From contig JAPPLH010000109.1 in the NCBI GenBank assembly GCA_028819505.1, positions 14,083 through 47,020 of the forward strand: a stretch of DNA of 32,938 nucleotides. Direction: 5' to 3'. Made by a program: the position numbers and the translations under genes. This DNA comes from Acidimicrobiaceae bacterium. Lineage in GTDB: Bacteria; Actinomycetota; Acidimicrobiia; Acidimicrobiales; Aldehydirespiratoraceae. Of the stretch, positions 25,121 to 32,934 are shown in pieces (the first letter of the stretch is position 1; each line of letters begins with the position of its first letter). The notes under the pieces are model-generated. The model saw nothing but the letters and a program-made list of their open reading frames with translations, was not told where the DNA came from and did no database searches.

Positions 25121-26404
25121 ATGAGAGCGCCTGAAAGGACCGCCGTGATCAACCGAGAACACGATCAGGACGCCGGCCGCGACTCGGGCGACACTGCGGA
25201 GCAGGCCGGGTTCAGGGCCAGGGTGCGGGACTGGCACGACCGTCACGCCACCGCCCGGTCCTACGACGACCTGTGGCGGGTCCCGCTATATGTCGACGAG
25301 GCCCGGGGCGAGGAGTCCTTCCGGAGCGGGCGGGCGTGGCAGCGCACGCTGTTCGAGCACGGTTGGGCCGGTCTCACCTGGCCCCGTGCCTACGGCGGAG
25401 GCGGGGGCGAGCCCTGGCAGGCTCGCATCTTCTCCGAGGTGGCGGCGGGCTACGAGGAGTGGCCCGGGTTCATCGGCGCGACCATCGCCATGCTCGGGCC
25501 CACGCTGCTGCGCCACGGCTCCGAGCAGCAGAAGCTCCGTTTCGTGCCCGGGCTGCTGTCCGGGGAGCTGGCCTTCTGCCAGCTGTTCAGCGAGCCGGGC
25601 GCGGGGAGCGATCTGGCCGGGCTGGCCATGCGGGCCGAGCGCGACGGCGACGAATTCGTGGTGAACGGGCAGAAGGTGTGGAACTCGCAGGCCCAGTTCT
25701 GCGACTGGGGGTTCCTGCTCGTGCGGACCGACCCCGACGCGCCCAAGCACCGGGGCATCACATTCCTGCTCGTCGAGATGGACTCGCCGGGGATCGAGGC
25801 CCGGCCGCTGGTGCAGATGAACGGCTCGGCCCACTTCAACGAGGTCTTCTTCGACGATGTGCGGGTGCCCGCCGCCAACGTCGTGGGCGAGATCGACGGC
25901 GGATGGGCGCCGGCCCGGACGGTCCTCCTCAACGAGTCGGCGTTCATCGGCGACCGCACGGGCGCCAGCGTGGTGGCGCCGCTGTCGGAGCTGGCCCGCC
26001 GCCACGGCCGCCTCCGCGATCCTCTGGTGCGCCAGCGGCTGGTCGATTCCTGGGCCCGGGAGCGGATGCAGCGCTGGATGGGCGAGACCATCCAGAAGGC
26101 GGTGCGTCGGGGCGAGCCGCCCCCGATCGACCCCGGGATCATGAAGCTGTTCGCCGCCGAGTCGAAGCGGCGCAGCGGTGACTTGGCCACCGAACTCGGC
26201 GGCCTGGCCGTGGTGGCCGGCACCGGCGAGCCGGCCCGATGGGCCCGTCACGAGCTGATGGGGCGCTACGCGGTGTCGATCGGCGGAGGCACCGACGAGG
26301 TGATGCGCAACAACGTGGCCGAGCGCGCTCTGGGCCTGCCGAGAGAGCCAGGCTTCGACCGGGACGTCCCCTGGCGCGACATCCCGATGCACCACCGATC
26401 ATGA
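25121..26404 (+). CDS. Acyl-CoA dehydrogenase
   Basis: 427 aa from ATG 25121. GTG 25145 has the better ribosome-binding site (GAAAGGA six bases upstream), so the true start may be there (419 aa). FAD-dependent alpha,beta-dehydrogenation of an acyl-CoA. Motifs: FCQLFSEPGAGSDLAG at 152-167, VNGQKVWNS (181-189), FFDDVRVP, and C-terminal GGGTDEVMRNNVAERALGLPRE. This resembles the mycobacterial FadE17/FadE26-type single-chain enzymes. With the thiolase and SDR it suggests beta-oxidation of a fatty acid or steroid side chain. Its last 6 bp overlap the convergent receiver-protein gene. Confidence 0.92.
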   Translation: MRAPERTAVINREHDQDAGRDSGDTAEQAGFRARVRDWHDRHATARSYDDLWRVPLYVDEARGEESFRSGRAWQRTLFEHGWAGLTWPRAYGGGGGEPWQARIFSEVAAGYEEWPGFIGATIAMLGPTLLRHGSEQQKLRFVPGLLSGELAFCQLFSEPGAGSDLAGLAMRAERDGDEFVVNGQKVWNSQAQFCDWGFLLVRTDPDAPKHRGITFLLVEMDSPGIEARPLVQMNGSAHFNEVFFDDVRVPAANVVGEIDGGWAPARTVLLNESAFIGDRTGASVVAPLSELARRHGRLRDPLVRQRLVDSWARERMQRWMGETIQKAVRRGEPPPIDPGIMKLFAAESKRRSGDLATELGGLAVVAGTGEPARWARHELMGRYAVSIGGGTDEVMRNNVAERALGLPREPGFDRDVPWRDIPMHHRS

Positions 26405-27934
26405 CGATGCCCCTCGTCTCAGCCACTCCGAGGCGTCTGCGCCCGTGCGGGAGGCTGCGGAAGCGAGGCCATGCACGGCCTGCGCCGCCACCTCAGGCCG
26501 GAGTCGCGTGATCGCACGATACTCAGCGCCATCGTCGCTGGTGAAGCGCCAGTTCGAGGGATCACCGTCTGCGATGACCGCTCGCTCAGGTCCAGGCCGA
26601 AACTCCAGCATGACCAGCCGGTGCGGACTCGACTCGAAACCGACGCGGACGGCGTCTCCAGCGGGAGAACGGATCATGGCCGCCGGCTCCCGTGGGTCGA
26701 GAACGAGGGGCAGCATGGGGAACGCCCGGCTCGAATCGAGGCGGACGCTGTCGCAGAGGGGCTGCATGCAGAGCCAGTAGCATCCCTCTTCATCTTGAAG
26801 CACTACGCCCAGTTCGAGCCTCGGTGGCGTCTCACCAAGGCTGGTTGAGCTCATCAATGAGGCCAAGGACTCGTTCGATGCCTTGGTGCTGCCGACTGAT
26901 TCCGCCAGATCGCCGACGGCCCGAGACACTTCCCTGTCCGTCATGCCGATCCTTGACAGGCCGTCGACGATCGCCTCTCGGGCCAACTCCGAGTCATCGA
27001 GGGCCTTGATTTCGCCGGAAACGGCCTGGTTGCTCCTCAACCTCTTCGCCAACCGATCGGGCGAGCTGTGCAGCGTGGTGCGCTCAACATAGGCGCGCAC
27101 GGACTCCTGATCCCAGACTTCCCCTATCCGCTCGTCGTGCATCGCCTGCTCGAAGTCGCTCGCCAACAGCTTCACAAACTGCGGGCCCGCGTCGTCGGGC
27201 TCCGGTAGCAGTGCTCTATGCACCAGCACTGCACCGTCCAAGTCTGAGTTGAACGTCGCGAGTATCCGCGGAGCCGCCTCGCGCAGTGTGTTGATACCTC
27301 GGAAGGCGAACTCGGGCATTAGTCCCCTGAACATCATCTCGAGGTCGTCTCGGATCATTCCCGGCAGGTCGCGATAGTCAGACGAGGGTTGTCGTCGGGC
27401 CTCTCCGCCGGTCAGGGGTGGTCCCGGCTTGCCGAAGACCAGAACGACTGTGTTGCCGCGCCTGAGCACGAAGTCGTCGCCCTGGAAGTCCAGCTCCTCG
27501 ACGAGGCGAGCAGCCACATCGCTCAAGCTGTGTGCGCCGGTGAACACGACAATCACCCGGAGACGGGACCTGTTCTGTTCGGCGATCTCACCAATGGCAC
27601 CCATCGTGGCGGAGGCATTCCCGAACAGGAGCCAGTCGAGAATCAACAAGTCGGCTATCTGAGCGCCTCGTAACGCCGTCAGTTCGATCTCAGCGGGATC
27701 GTCGGTCGGTTCGACAACGCTGCACACCACGCCCTCCGCGAGGAATGCGCCTACCAGGCTCGACGGGAGCACCGGCGTCTCGTCCTCCGGTGGAGGCTCC
27801 ACAAGGCCCGGCCCGGGCTCGCTCGGAGGTGCGTCGGCCTGGCTGATGCCGATGTCCTCTAGCGCTCGATAGTCGGGCTCCACGCGGTCGTCGATCAGCA
27901 GGGCCGTGCGGAAGTAGTCGCTGATGGCAGTCAT
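26399..27934 (-). CDS. Receiver-domain protein with unknown C-terminal region (third gene of the candidate defence operon)
   Basis: 511 aa from ATG 27934, which shares one base with the stop of the kinase gene (TGATG). A divergent response-regulator receiver domain spans about 8-172: LLIDDR gives the acidic pair D15/D16, LLILDWLL the phospho-acceptor D100, VVFTGAH the T122, and VFGK the K169. A Pro/Glu-rich insert (about 32-56) makes the domain longer than usual. Residues 190-511 are not a DNA-binding output domain that I know. They include FRGLMPEF, a helical middle and a beta-rich part with CYWLCMQPLCDSVRL (C385, C389, C394). I infer a phosphorelay target or effector. A longer frame begins at GTG/ATG positions up to 28003 but overlaps the kinase. 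The stretch has visibly more A/T than the flanking metabolic genes. Confidence 0.8.
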   Translation of the reverse strand: MTAISDYFRTALLIDDRVEPDYRALEDIGISQADAPPSEPGPGLVEPPPEDETPVLPSSLVGAFLAEGVVCSVVEPTDDPAEIELTALRGAQIADLLILDWLLFGNASATMGAIGEIAEQNRSRLRVIVVFTGAHSLSDVAARLVEELDFQGDDFVLRRGNTVVLVFGKPGPPLTGGEARRQPSSDYRDLPGMIRDDLEMMFRGLMPEFAFRGINTLREAAPRILATFNSDLDGAVLVHRALLPEPDDAGPQFVKLLASDFEQAMHDERIGEVWDQESVRAYVERTTLHSSPDRLAKRLRSNQAVSGEIKALDDSELAREAIVDGLSRIGMTDREVSRAVGDLAESVGSTKASNESLASLMSSTSLGETPPRLELGVVLQDEEGCYWLCMQPLCDSVRLDSSRAFPMLPLVLDPREPAAMIRSPAGDAVRVGFESSPHRLVMLEFRPGPERAVIADGDPSNWRFTSDDGAEYRAITRLRPEVAAQAVHGLASAASRTGADASEWLRRGASS

Positions 27935-30822
27935 CACGGCTGCCTTCGCTGGCGGATCAAGAACTCGGTACCGGTGTCGCAGCTTCCTAGCCCGATCGAC
28001 CATCCGGACCTGTCGAGGACCTGGCTCGCGATGGCGAGACCCAGGCCGCTGCCTCCCGGTTTGGTGGTGAAGCCGAAGTCGAACACTCGTTCGGCTATGT
28101 CCTCGGCGATTCCCGGCCCGGTGTCCCGGTAGATGAGGGTGTCCCCGCTCGTGCTCAGTTCGATGATGCTCTTGGAAGCGTCCGGTCCGGCGCTTTGGAT
28201 CCAGTACAGGCTGTTGTCGACGAGGTTGATGAACACCGGATAGAACGTCGACGCGTAGCCGATGATCTTGGCGGCTTCGAACTCCCGGCTGGCGCGGATC
28301 TCGGTGCGCTCGGCGCGGAGGCGCTCGCGGAACAGTTCGTTGAGGAAACGGGAGATGTCGCTGCCCTTGATGGTCGTCGTGGCGCGTCTCAGCCGCCGCT
28401 GCATCGGCGTAAGCAGCGTGAGGTAGCTGTCGAGATGGTCGAAGTCCCGTCGCAGGTCCTCGTAGAGTCCGATCAGCTGCGGGTTCTTCCTCGCCCAGGA
28501 CCCGACCCTCCGCACATCGCTCCGGATGCTCGCGACCGTCGATCGGAACTCGTGATCGACCACCGCCAGCGCCATGCCCAGCTGCACGTACTCGAGCTGG
28601 TCGTCGGCTTGGGCGCGCAACTCGACGATCTCAGCGTCGGCGGCGGCCGCGAGCTCCGCGGGTACCGGGGCGCTGTTAGTGAACACGAGGTCGCTCGCTC
28701 GAATGAGGTTCGTGACTCGTGAGAGTTCCTTTCGCGTGTCGGTGGTCAGGGAGTCCAGTACCTGCTCGAATTCGGCCTGCTCCCGTATCCAGCCGGCACT
28801 ATCCGAACTGCGCGGGTCCGCGACTTGTTGAAGACGATCGTCGAAGTCGGCTAGCAACGTCCGAACAGCCGACCTCGCGTTCGTGTTCAACGCTTCCAGG
28901 GCGCTGATCGCTTCAGCTTCGGCGACCGCCATCTGGTCGGTCGCCGCCACGATCTTCGACTTCGCGAACCGCCTTCGCTCCTGCTCGTCTGCCTCGCGTG
29001 CAGTCAAGCGAGCCTCCGTGGCCCCGGCGAGATCGTCCACGAGCTCGAGGGCTGGCAGCAGGTACGACTCCTCCACATCCGCCGCACCGCGCTCGACCAA
29101 CATCATGTCCTGGCGCATCGGTCTCGACGGCGCGAAGCCGTCCGGCTCGTCGAACTCGAGCGGCTCCACCAACTCGCGTAGGGCACGTCTGGCCTGTGCG
29201 ATCTGTCTCGTGGCCGGTTGGAGTCGGTCAGCGGCCGCGAGTTGCGTGCTGAGGTCCTCGACTATCTCCGATGCCCGTTCCTGGAAGTCGGTTTCGGACA
29301 GGTACTCGACGGCTGATGCGAGCCGTGTTCGCAGCCGCTTGCGCCCCGCCGCGGCTTGCTTCTCGCGTTCTTTTCGGAGCCGGTCCTCTCTGACCAGGCG
29401 CTCACGGCCCAGTTCGTAGGCTCGGACCTGGGGAGCGTTGGGTCGGTAATACTGCTCAGCCAGTTTCTTGAGCAGGTTGATGAGGAGTTCTCGAAAATCC
29501 GAGTAGGCGCGGCCGCGCGTGAAGCCCTCTCTGCCCGCTTTCTCGTGCAGTCCGGGGTTCCGTCGGCTCGTGAGGCTGACGGCACCGAACATCCGCCGGT
29601 AGGAGAAGTAGTAGTACCCGGCCCCCAGGGTTCGTCGCTCCTCGATCTCCAGGTAGTCGACGTCGGGGCGACCGTACGGCTGCACCCTGATCCCGTCCAT
29701 GTAGACGTACAGGCCGCCGAGCCGCTTCAGCTTGGCGTTCATGGCGCCGAACGCTTCTGGGTCCAGCCTCGACTCGCTGGCGTTGCCCTGCACCACTCCG
29801 AGTTCGAACGAGAACGGCCCGCAGCGGGGCCGCAGCGAGTCCGGGCATCTGACACTGCAGTCCTCCGCCTCCTCGTCGAAGATCCTGATCGTGCCGAGGA
29901 AGTCGCCGTCCTCGTCGAATTCGCCGTGGATGTGGTGGTCCGCCTGCTCGAAGTCCGCCGTTCCGAAGAAGTCGTCGGGCCGCAGCAAGCTCTCCGAGTC
30001 GCCGCCGCCGCGATGATCGACGAAGTCGACCGCGAACTCGGGAGTGGATGCCTCGCCGAGCCAGGAGTCGGTGAAGCCGTGCAGCGTCCTCCCGAACAGC
30101 GATGCTTCCTTGGATCCGGGCGCGCCGATCTCTGCGGCGAGATCCTCCGACACGGACGAGATCAAGAACATCGTGCCGGCCGGACCGAGCGGCCCGAGGT
30201 CGGGCACTGCCCGGAAGGGGTCGTCCGGCAGCGCGTCCAGCGTGTTGTCGATGCCGTCCAACAACCCAGACAAGTGCTTCGCTCGGTACAACCGTCGGAA
30301 ACGACTCAGGGCATCCGCCAGCGGCGTCTTGAGGCGGGCCACATCGGCCGCGGTCAGCCCCTCGTCGCCGAGTTCGACCAAGCCGACGGGCACTTCGTCC
30401 AAGTCGATGCCGGGAAGTTCGAACATCTTCCAGTTGACCAGCGCGGCGACCGCAGGGCAGCCATCCCGCTTGGACACGACCAGTACCTGGCTGCCGAGTG
30501 CGCCGATGGCGAATCGGCCGATGCCCTTCTCGCCGAGCTGCACTCTCGGGCTCATCCCTGAGGGCCTCGGCGTCGAGTCCGGCTCCAGCTTCGACTCGGT
30601 GGCGATCGTGAGCCACGACCGCTCGAACGTGTCTCGGTCCATCCCCACGCCGTCGTCGCTCACCACGAGGACGTTCTGTGCTCGGAAGAAATCGGCTATC
30701 GCCGCGGTGGCGTACGCGTCGTGGGCGTTCTTGAACAGCTCGCTGAGGGCAGTCGGGAGGTTGGCGATCTGCTGCCGTCCCAGCATGTCGACCGCTCGGG
30801 CCCGAGCCCTGAACGCCGTCAT
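27934..30822 (-). CDS. Dual GHKL protein: MORC/HSP90-like ATPase fused to histidine kinase
   Basis: 962 aa from ATG 30822, which overlaps the methyltransferase stop (ATGA 30819-30822). Domain 1 (about 1-250): N-box ALSELFKNAHDAYA with E28/N32, SDDGVGMD (D57-M61) and LGEKGIGRFA (97-105), the HSP90/MutL/MORC type. Middle (about 260-450): beta-rich transducer-like region with three Cys near 322-334. Coiled coil, strongly charged, about 465-510 and 600-640. C-terminal histidine kinase: H757 in VVDHEFR, N-box INLVDNSLYW (865-874), G1 YRDTGPGI (898-905), F-box FDFGFTT (914-920) and G2 GGSGLGLA (923-930). No membrane segment, so the stimulus is cytosolic, perhaps DNA. MORC-like ATPases beside DNA methylases are known from R-M-type operons (Iyer and Aravind). 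The receiver partner is the next gene. Confidence 0.88.
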   Translation of the reverse strand: MTAFRARARAVDMLGRQQIANLPTALSELFKNAHDAYATAAIADFFRAQNVLVVSDDGVGMDRDTFERSWLTIATESKLEPDSTPRPSGMSPRVQLGEKGIGRFAIGALGSQVLVVSKRDGCPAVAALVNWKMFELPGIDLDEVPVGLVELGDEGLTAADVARLKTPLADALSRFRRLYRAKHLSGLLDGIDNTLDALPDDPFRAVPDLGPLGPAGTMFLISSVSEDLAAEIGAPGSKEASLFGRTLHGFTDSWLGEASTPEFAVDFVDHRGGGDSESLLRPDDFFGTADFEQADHHIHGEFDEDGDFLGTIRIFDEEAEDCSVRCPDSLRPRCGPFSFELGVVQGNASESRLDPEAFGAMNAKLKRLGGLYVYMDGIRVQPYGRPDVDYLEIEERRTLGAGYYYFSYRRMFGAVSLTSRRNPGLHEKAGREGFTRGRAYSDFRELLINLLKKLAEQYYRPNAPQVRAYELGRERLVREDRLRKEREKQAAAGRKRLRTRLASAVEYLSETDFQERASEIVEDLSTQLAAADRLQPATRQIAQARRALRELVEPLEFDEPDGFAPSRPMRQDMMLVERGAADVEESYLLPALELVDDLAGATEARLTAREADEQERRRFAKSKIVAATDQMAVAEAEAISALEALNTNARSAVRTLLADFDDRLQQVADPRSSDSAGWIREQAEFEQVLDSLTTDTRKELSRVTNLIRASDLVFTNSAPVPAELAAAADAEIVELRAQADDQLEYVQLGMALAVVDHEFRSTVASIRSDVRRVGSWARKNPQLIGLYEDLRRDFDHLDSYLTLLTPMQRRLRRATTTIKGSDISRFLNELFRERLRAERTEIRASREFEAAKIIGYASTFYPVFINLVDNSLYWIQSAGPDASKSIIELSTSGDTLIYRDTGPGIAEDIAERVFDFGFTTKPGGSGLGLAIASQVLDRSGWSIGLGSCDTGTEFLIRQRRQP

Positions 30823-31946
30823 GCCGCGTGCCTCGTCATCTCGGGAGTGCTGTCGCCGCTCGGTGCTCGCGAGGGCCGGGCGCTGCCGGTCCGGCTGCTC
30901 GCGAACTTCGCTGCGTGCTCCATCAGGTGCTGCCCGAATCGGCGGGCGAGCGCGACCGGTACCGCGTTGCCGATCTGCCTCGCCTGCGAAGCCAGGCTCC
31001 CGGTGAACTGGAACTCGATCGGGAACGTCTGCAGCCGGGCTGCCTCCCGGGCACTGAGCGCCCGGTCCTGGTCCGGATGGCCGAACCGCCCGTTGCTGTA
31101 GCTGATGCACCTCGTCGTGAGGGCCGGGGCCTTCTTGTCCCAGCTCAACCGGCCGTACACGTCGGTGTGGCCACCGAAGCCGCCCCGGTGGCAGTCGGGC
31201 CAGAGGTGCCTGGGCCAGTCCCGGCGGTCGCCTCCCTCGGGCGTGGCGCGAATGCGGGCGAGGTTCAGACTCGAGAGCCGCATGGCCCGGTGGCTGCTCA
31301 CGTCAGGGTGCTCGCGCCCGGCGGCGAGCGGAGGCAGATCGCTGATCCACTCCCGCACTGTCGTATGCGGGTGTTCTGCTCCGAAGCCGTGCGTCGGCGC
31401 AGGCATGCCGATCGGTCCGAGACGGCTGGCCACGAAGAGGAGCCGCCGCCTGGTCTGGGGAATCCCGTAGTCAGCGCTGGAGATCGTGTCGTAGGCGACA
31501 TGGTGGGTCTTTGAGACCTCGTCCACGAACTCGGCGAAGGGGCCCTGCGAAGCGCTCAGCCGCTGCATCCCTGCGACGTTCTCCACGAATATCAGCTCCG
31601 GCTGCATGGACTGCACGAACCTGAGGAACTCCAGCAGCAGCAACGAACGGCCGTCGCGGTGCGTCGGCGCGTGGCGGTGCCCGGCGAAGGGCTGGCAGGG
31701 CGCGCACCCCGCGAACAGCCTGACCCGGTCCCCCGAAGGCGGCAGCGCAGCATGGACGTCGTCGACTCCGAGGTCGCGGATGTCTCGCTCGATGACGACG
31801 GTCTCTGGGAAGTTCAACCGGAACGTCGCGGCCGCATCCGCCTCCCAGTCGACCGCCATCACGGGAGCGATGCCCGCCTGCGCGAAACCCAACGATGTCC
31901 CGCCGCAGCCCGAGAAGAAGTCCGCCAAGGCGACATCTGCCCTCAT
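30819..31946 (-). CDS. DNA (cytosine-5)-methyltransferase, first gene of the candidate defence operon
   Basis: 375 aa. C5-MTase motifs in order: I DFFSGCGGTSLGF (9-21) for AdoMet, IV GCAPCQPFAG with catalytic C84, VI VENVAGM (121-127), VIII QTRRRLLF (164-171), IX AREAARLQTFP (299-309), and X QIGNAVPVALA (324-334). The target-recognition region between VIII and IX is short (about 120 residues), so the target is probably short. No restriction enzyme or Vsr nuclease adjoins. A solitary regulatory Dcm is possible, but the overlap with the ATPase-kinase gene ties it to that system. ATG 31946. A 17-bp palindrome lies 19 bp upstream. Confidence 0.95.
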   Translation of the reverse strand: MRADVALADFFSGCGGTSLGFAQAGIAPVMAVDWEADAAATFRLNFPETVVIERDIRDLGVDDVHAALPPSGDRVRLFAGCAPCQPFAGHRHAPTHRDGRSLLLLEFLRFVQSMQPELIFVENVAGMQRLSASQGPFAEFVDEVSKTHHVAYDTISSADYGIPQTRRRLLFVASRLGPIGMPAPTHGFGAEHPHTTVREWISDLPPLAAGREHPDVSSHRAMRLSSLNLARIRATPEGGDRRDWPRHLWPDCHRGGFGGHTDVYGRLSWDKKAPALTTRCISYSNGRFGHPDQDRALSAREAARLQTFPIEFQFTGSLASQARQIGNAVPVALARRFGQHLMEHAAKFASSRTGSARPSRAPSGDSTPEMTRHAA

Positions 31947-31964
31947 CGGAACGCCTAGTCTCCA

Positions 31965-31981
31965 CTCGCCGGACCGGCGAG
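31965..31981. promoter_or_regulatory. Palindromic site upstream of the methyltransferase operon
   Basis: CTCGCCGG A CCGGCGAG is a perfect 8-bp inverted repeat centred on 31973, 19-35 bp upstream of ATG 31946. A dimeric regulator, including the methyltransferase itself, could bind here, or the RNA could fold as a stem. The inner GCCGGACCGG recurs at 32382. Confidence 0.5.
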
Positions 31982-32240
31982 CCAGGTGCCGCTCATCTGC
32001 ACAAATCTAGTGGGGGGCAGCGACAGGCCACCGTCGGCCTGCGGGCCCTGGCCGGTTTCGACCCCACATGCTGCAAGACTGGTCCCCGGTCACGGCACTC
32101 CGAGCCGGTGCGGCCCGGAGTACGGTTCGGGTGGCGCAACGCCCAGTCGTGCAATCGTCGGGCGACAGGAAACCCGCCTCTTGAACGGACGGTCGGAAGA
32201 GGCCCCGCGGATTGACGAGCGAACCCGGCACACGGGCGGA

Positions 32241-32285
32241 GCCGTGGCCCGAACGGCCCGTGAGCGAAGCGAACACGAGCGGGAA
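32241..32285 (+). repeat. 45-bp dispersed repeat, copy 4
   Basis: Reference copy: GCCGTGGCCCGAACGGCCCG followed by a GTGAGCGAAGCGAACACGAG-type core and GCGGGAA. Matches copy 3 at 41 of 45 and copy 2 at 37 of 45. In the gap between the defence operon and the protease gene. Confidence 0.75.
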
Positions 32286-32483
32286 TGGCCCCGCCACACC
32301 GCGAGACGCTCTGGATCGGATCTTGTCGGCGCGGGCCTCGCCACATCAGTAGCCACCAACGGCTTCGATCCTGGCGGCCTGGCCGGACCGGTGGTGCCGC
32401 CTGTCGCGAGTTGCGCCCTGATCAAAGCTCAGTTACCCTGAAATACAAGAAGACTGTCAATACGCACTCCGAGGAAGCGGAAC

Positions 32484-32840
32484 ATGGGAACCTTCAACTG
32501 CGCGCTGCGACTCACGAGCATGGACGGGGAGCGGAGCCTGGATTTGGAGGCGCTGGTCGACACCGGAGCGTTCCTCACGACGGTGCCGGGCCGCATGCTC
32601 GACGACTTGGGCGTGGACCGAGACGGGAGCATCGAGCTGCAGTTCGCCGACGGGCGGACGGAGCGTTACGACGCCGGGCGGGCATGGGCCTCAGTCGACG
32701 GCATGCGCGAGGTCACACGGGTGGTGTTCGGCGGCGACGACTGCCTTGTGCTGCTCGGCGCCTACACGCTGGAGGGTCTGAACCTCGCCGCCGACCCCGT
32801 GAACCAGCGCCTGCTGCCCGTGAAGGTGCGCCCCGGCTAG
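32484..32840 (+). CDS. Retropepsin-like aspartic protease (clan AA), single domain
   Basis: 118 aa from ATG 32484 with a strong ribosome-binding site (GAGGAAG, 6-7 bases upstream). The catalytic motif ALVDTGAFLTTVP has D26-T27-G28-A29, and the closing hydrophobic-hydrophobic-Gly motif is LVLLGAYTLEGLNL near 88-101. This is half of a pepsin fold, so it should act as a homodimer. Bacterial relatives are poorly characterised. No signal peptide, so it is cytosolic. It stands alone beyond the defence operon; a link to that system is possible but not shown. Confidence 0.85.
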   Translation: MGTFNCALRLTSMDGERSLDLEALVDTGAFLTTVPGRMLDDLGVDRDGSIELQFADGRTERYDAGRAWASVDGMREVTRVVFGGDDCLVLLGAYTLEGLNLAADPVNQRLLPVKVRPG

Positions 32841-32885
32841 CCGCCCCCGCGGCGGTGACGTGGTCTCGCTGCCGGGATGCGGCCG

Positions 32886-32934
32886 GAACTTCAAGCAGTT
32901 GCCCACCCCATAGGTGGGTTTCTCATTGAAGTTC
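32886..32934. repeat. Nested inverted repeat at the right edge
   Basis: Outer arms GAACTTCAA (32886-32894) and TTGAAGTTC (32926-32934), 7-nt spacers on both sides, inner arms CCCACC (32902-32907) and GGTGGG (32913-32918), loop CCATA. The inner stem followed by TTTCTC could terminate the protease transcript. The inner part, ending ATTGAAG, also looks like a CRISPR repeat, but only one unit is inside the window. Confidence 0.7.

Larger units (their letters stand above)
31947..32483. other. 537-bp intergenic region between the defence operon and the protease gene
   Basis: No coding frame with family sequence on either strand. It contains a palindrome (31965-31981), the 45-bp repeat (32241-32285), a second GCCGGACCGG 10-mer (32382-32391) inside GGCGGC/GCCGCC arms (32373-32401), and an AT-richer stretch (32421-32470) that probably holds the protease promoter. 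A TAGATT hexamer on the minus strand near 32006-32011 is a possible -10 for the methyltransferase operon. I see no tRNA or integrase site. Confidence 0.6.

Noticed and set aside
26445-30561. Plus-strand open frames opposite the kinase and receiver genes
   Set aside because: They lack motifs and arise from high-GC antisense; the minus strand has full domain motifs and start/stop coupling.
30819-31946. Methyltransferase as the modification half of a classical type II R-M pair
   Set aside because: No endonuclease-like ORF on either side. The tightly coupled partner is the ATPase-kinase.
32030-32120. tRNA-like T-arm (GGTTTCGACCCC) near the defence operon, possible integration site
   Set aside because: No matching acceptor stem, D-arm or anticodon arm could be folded around it.
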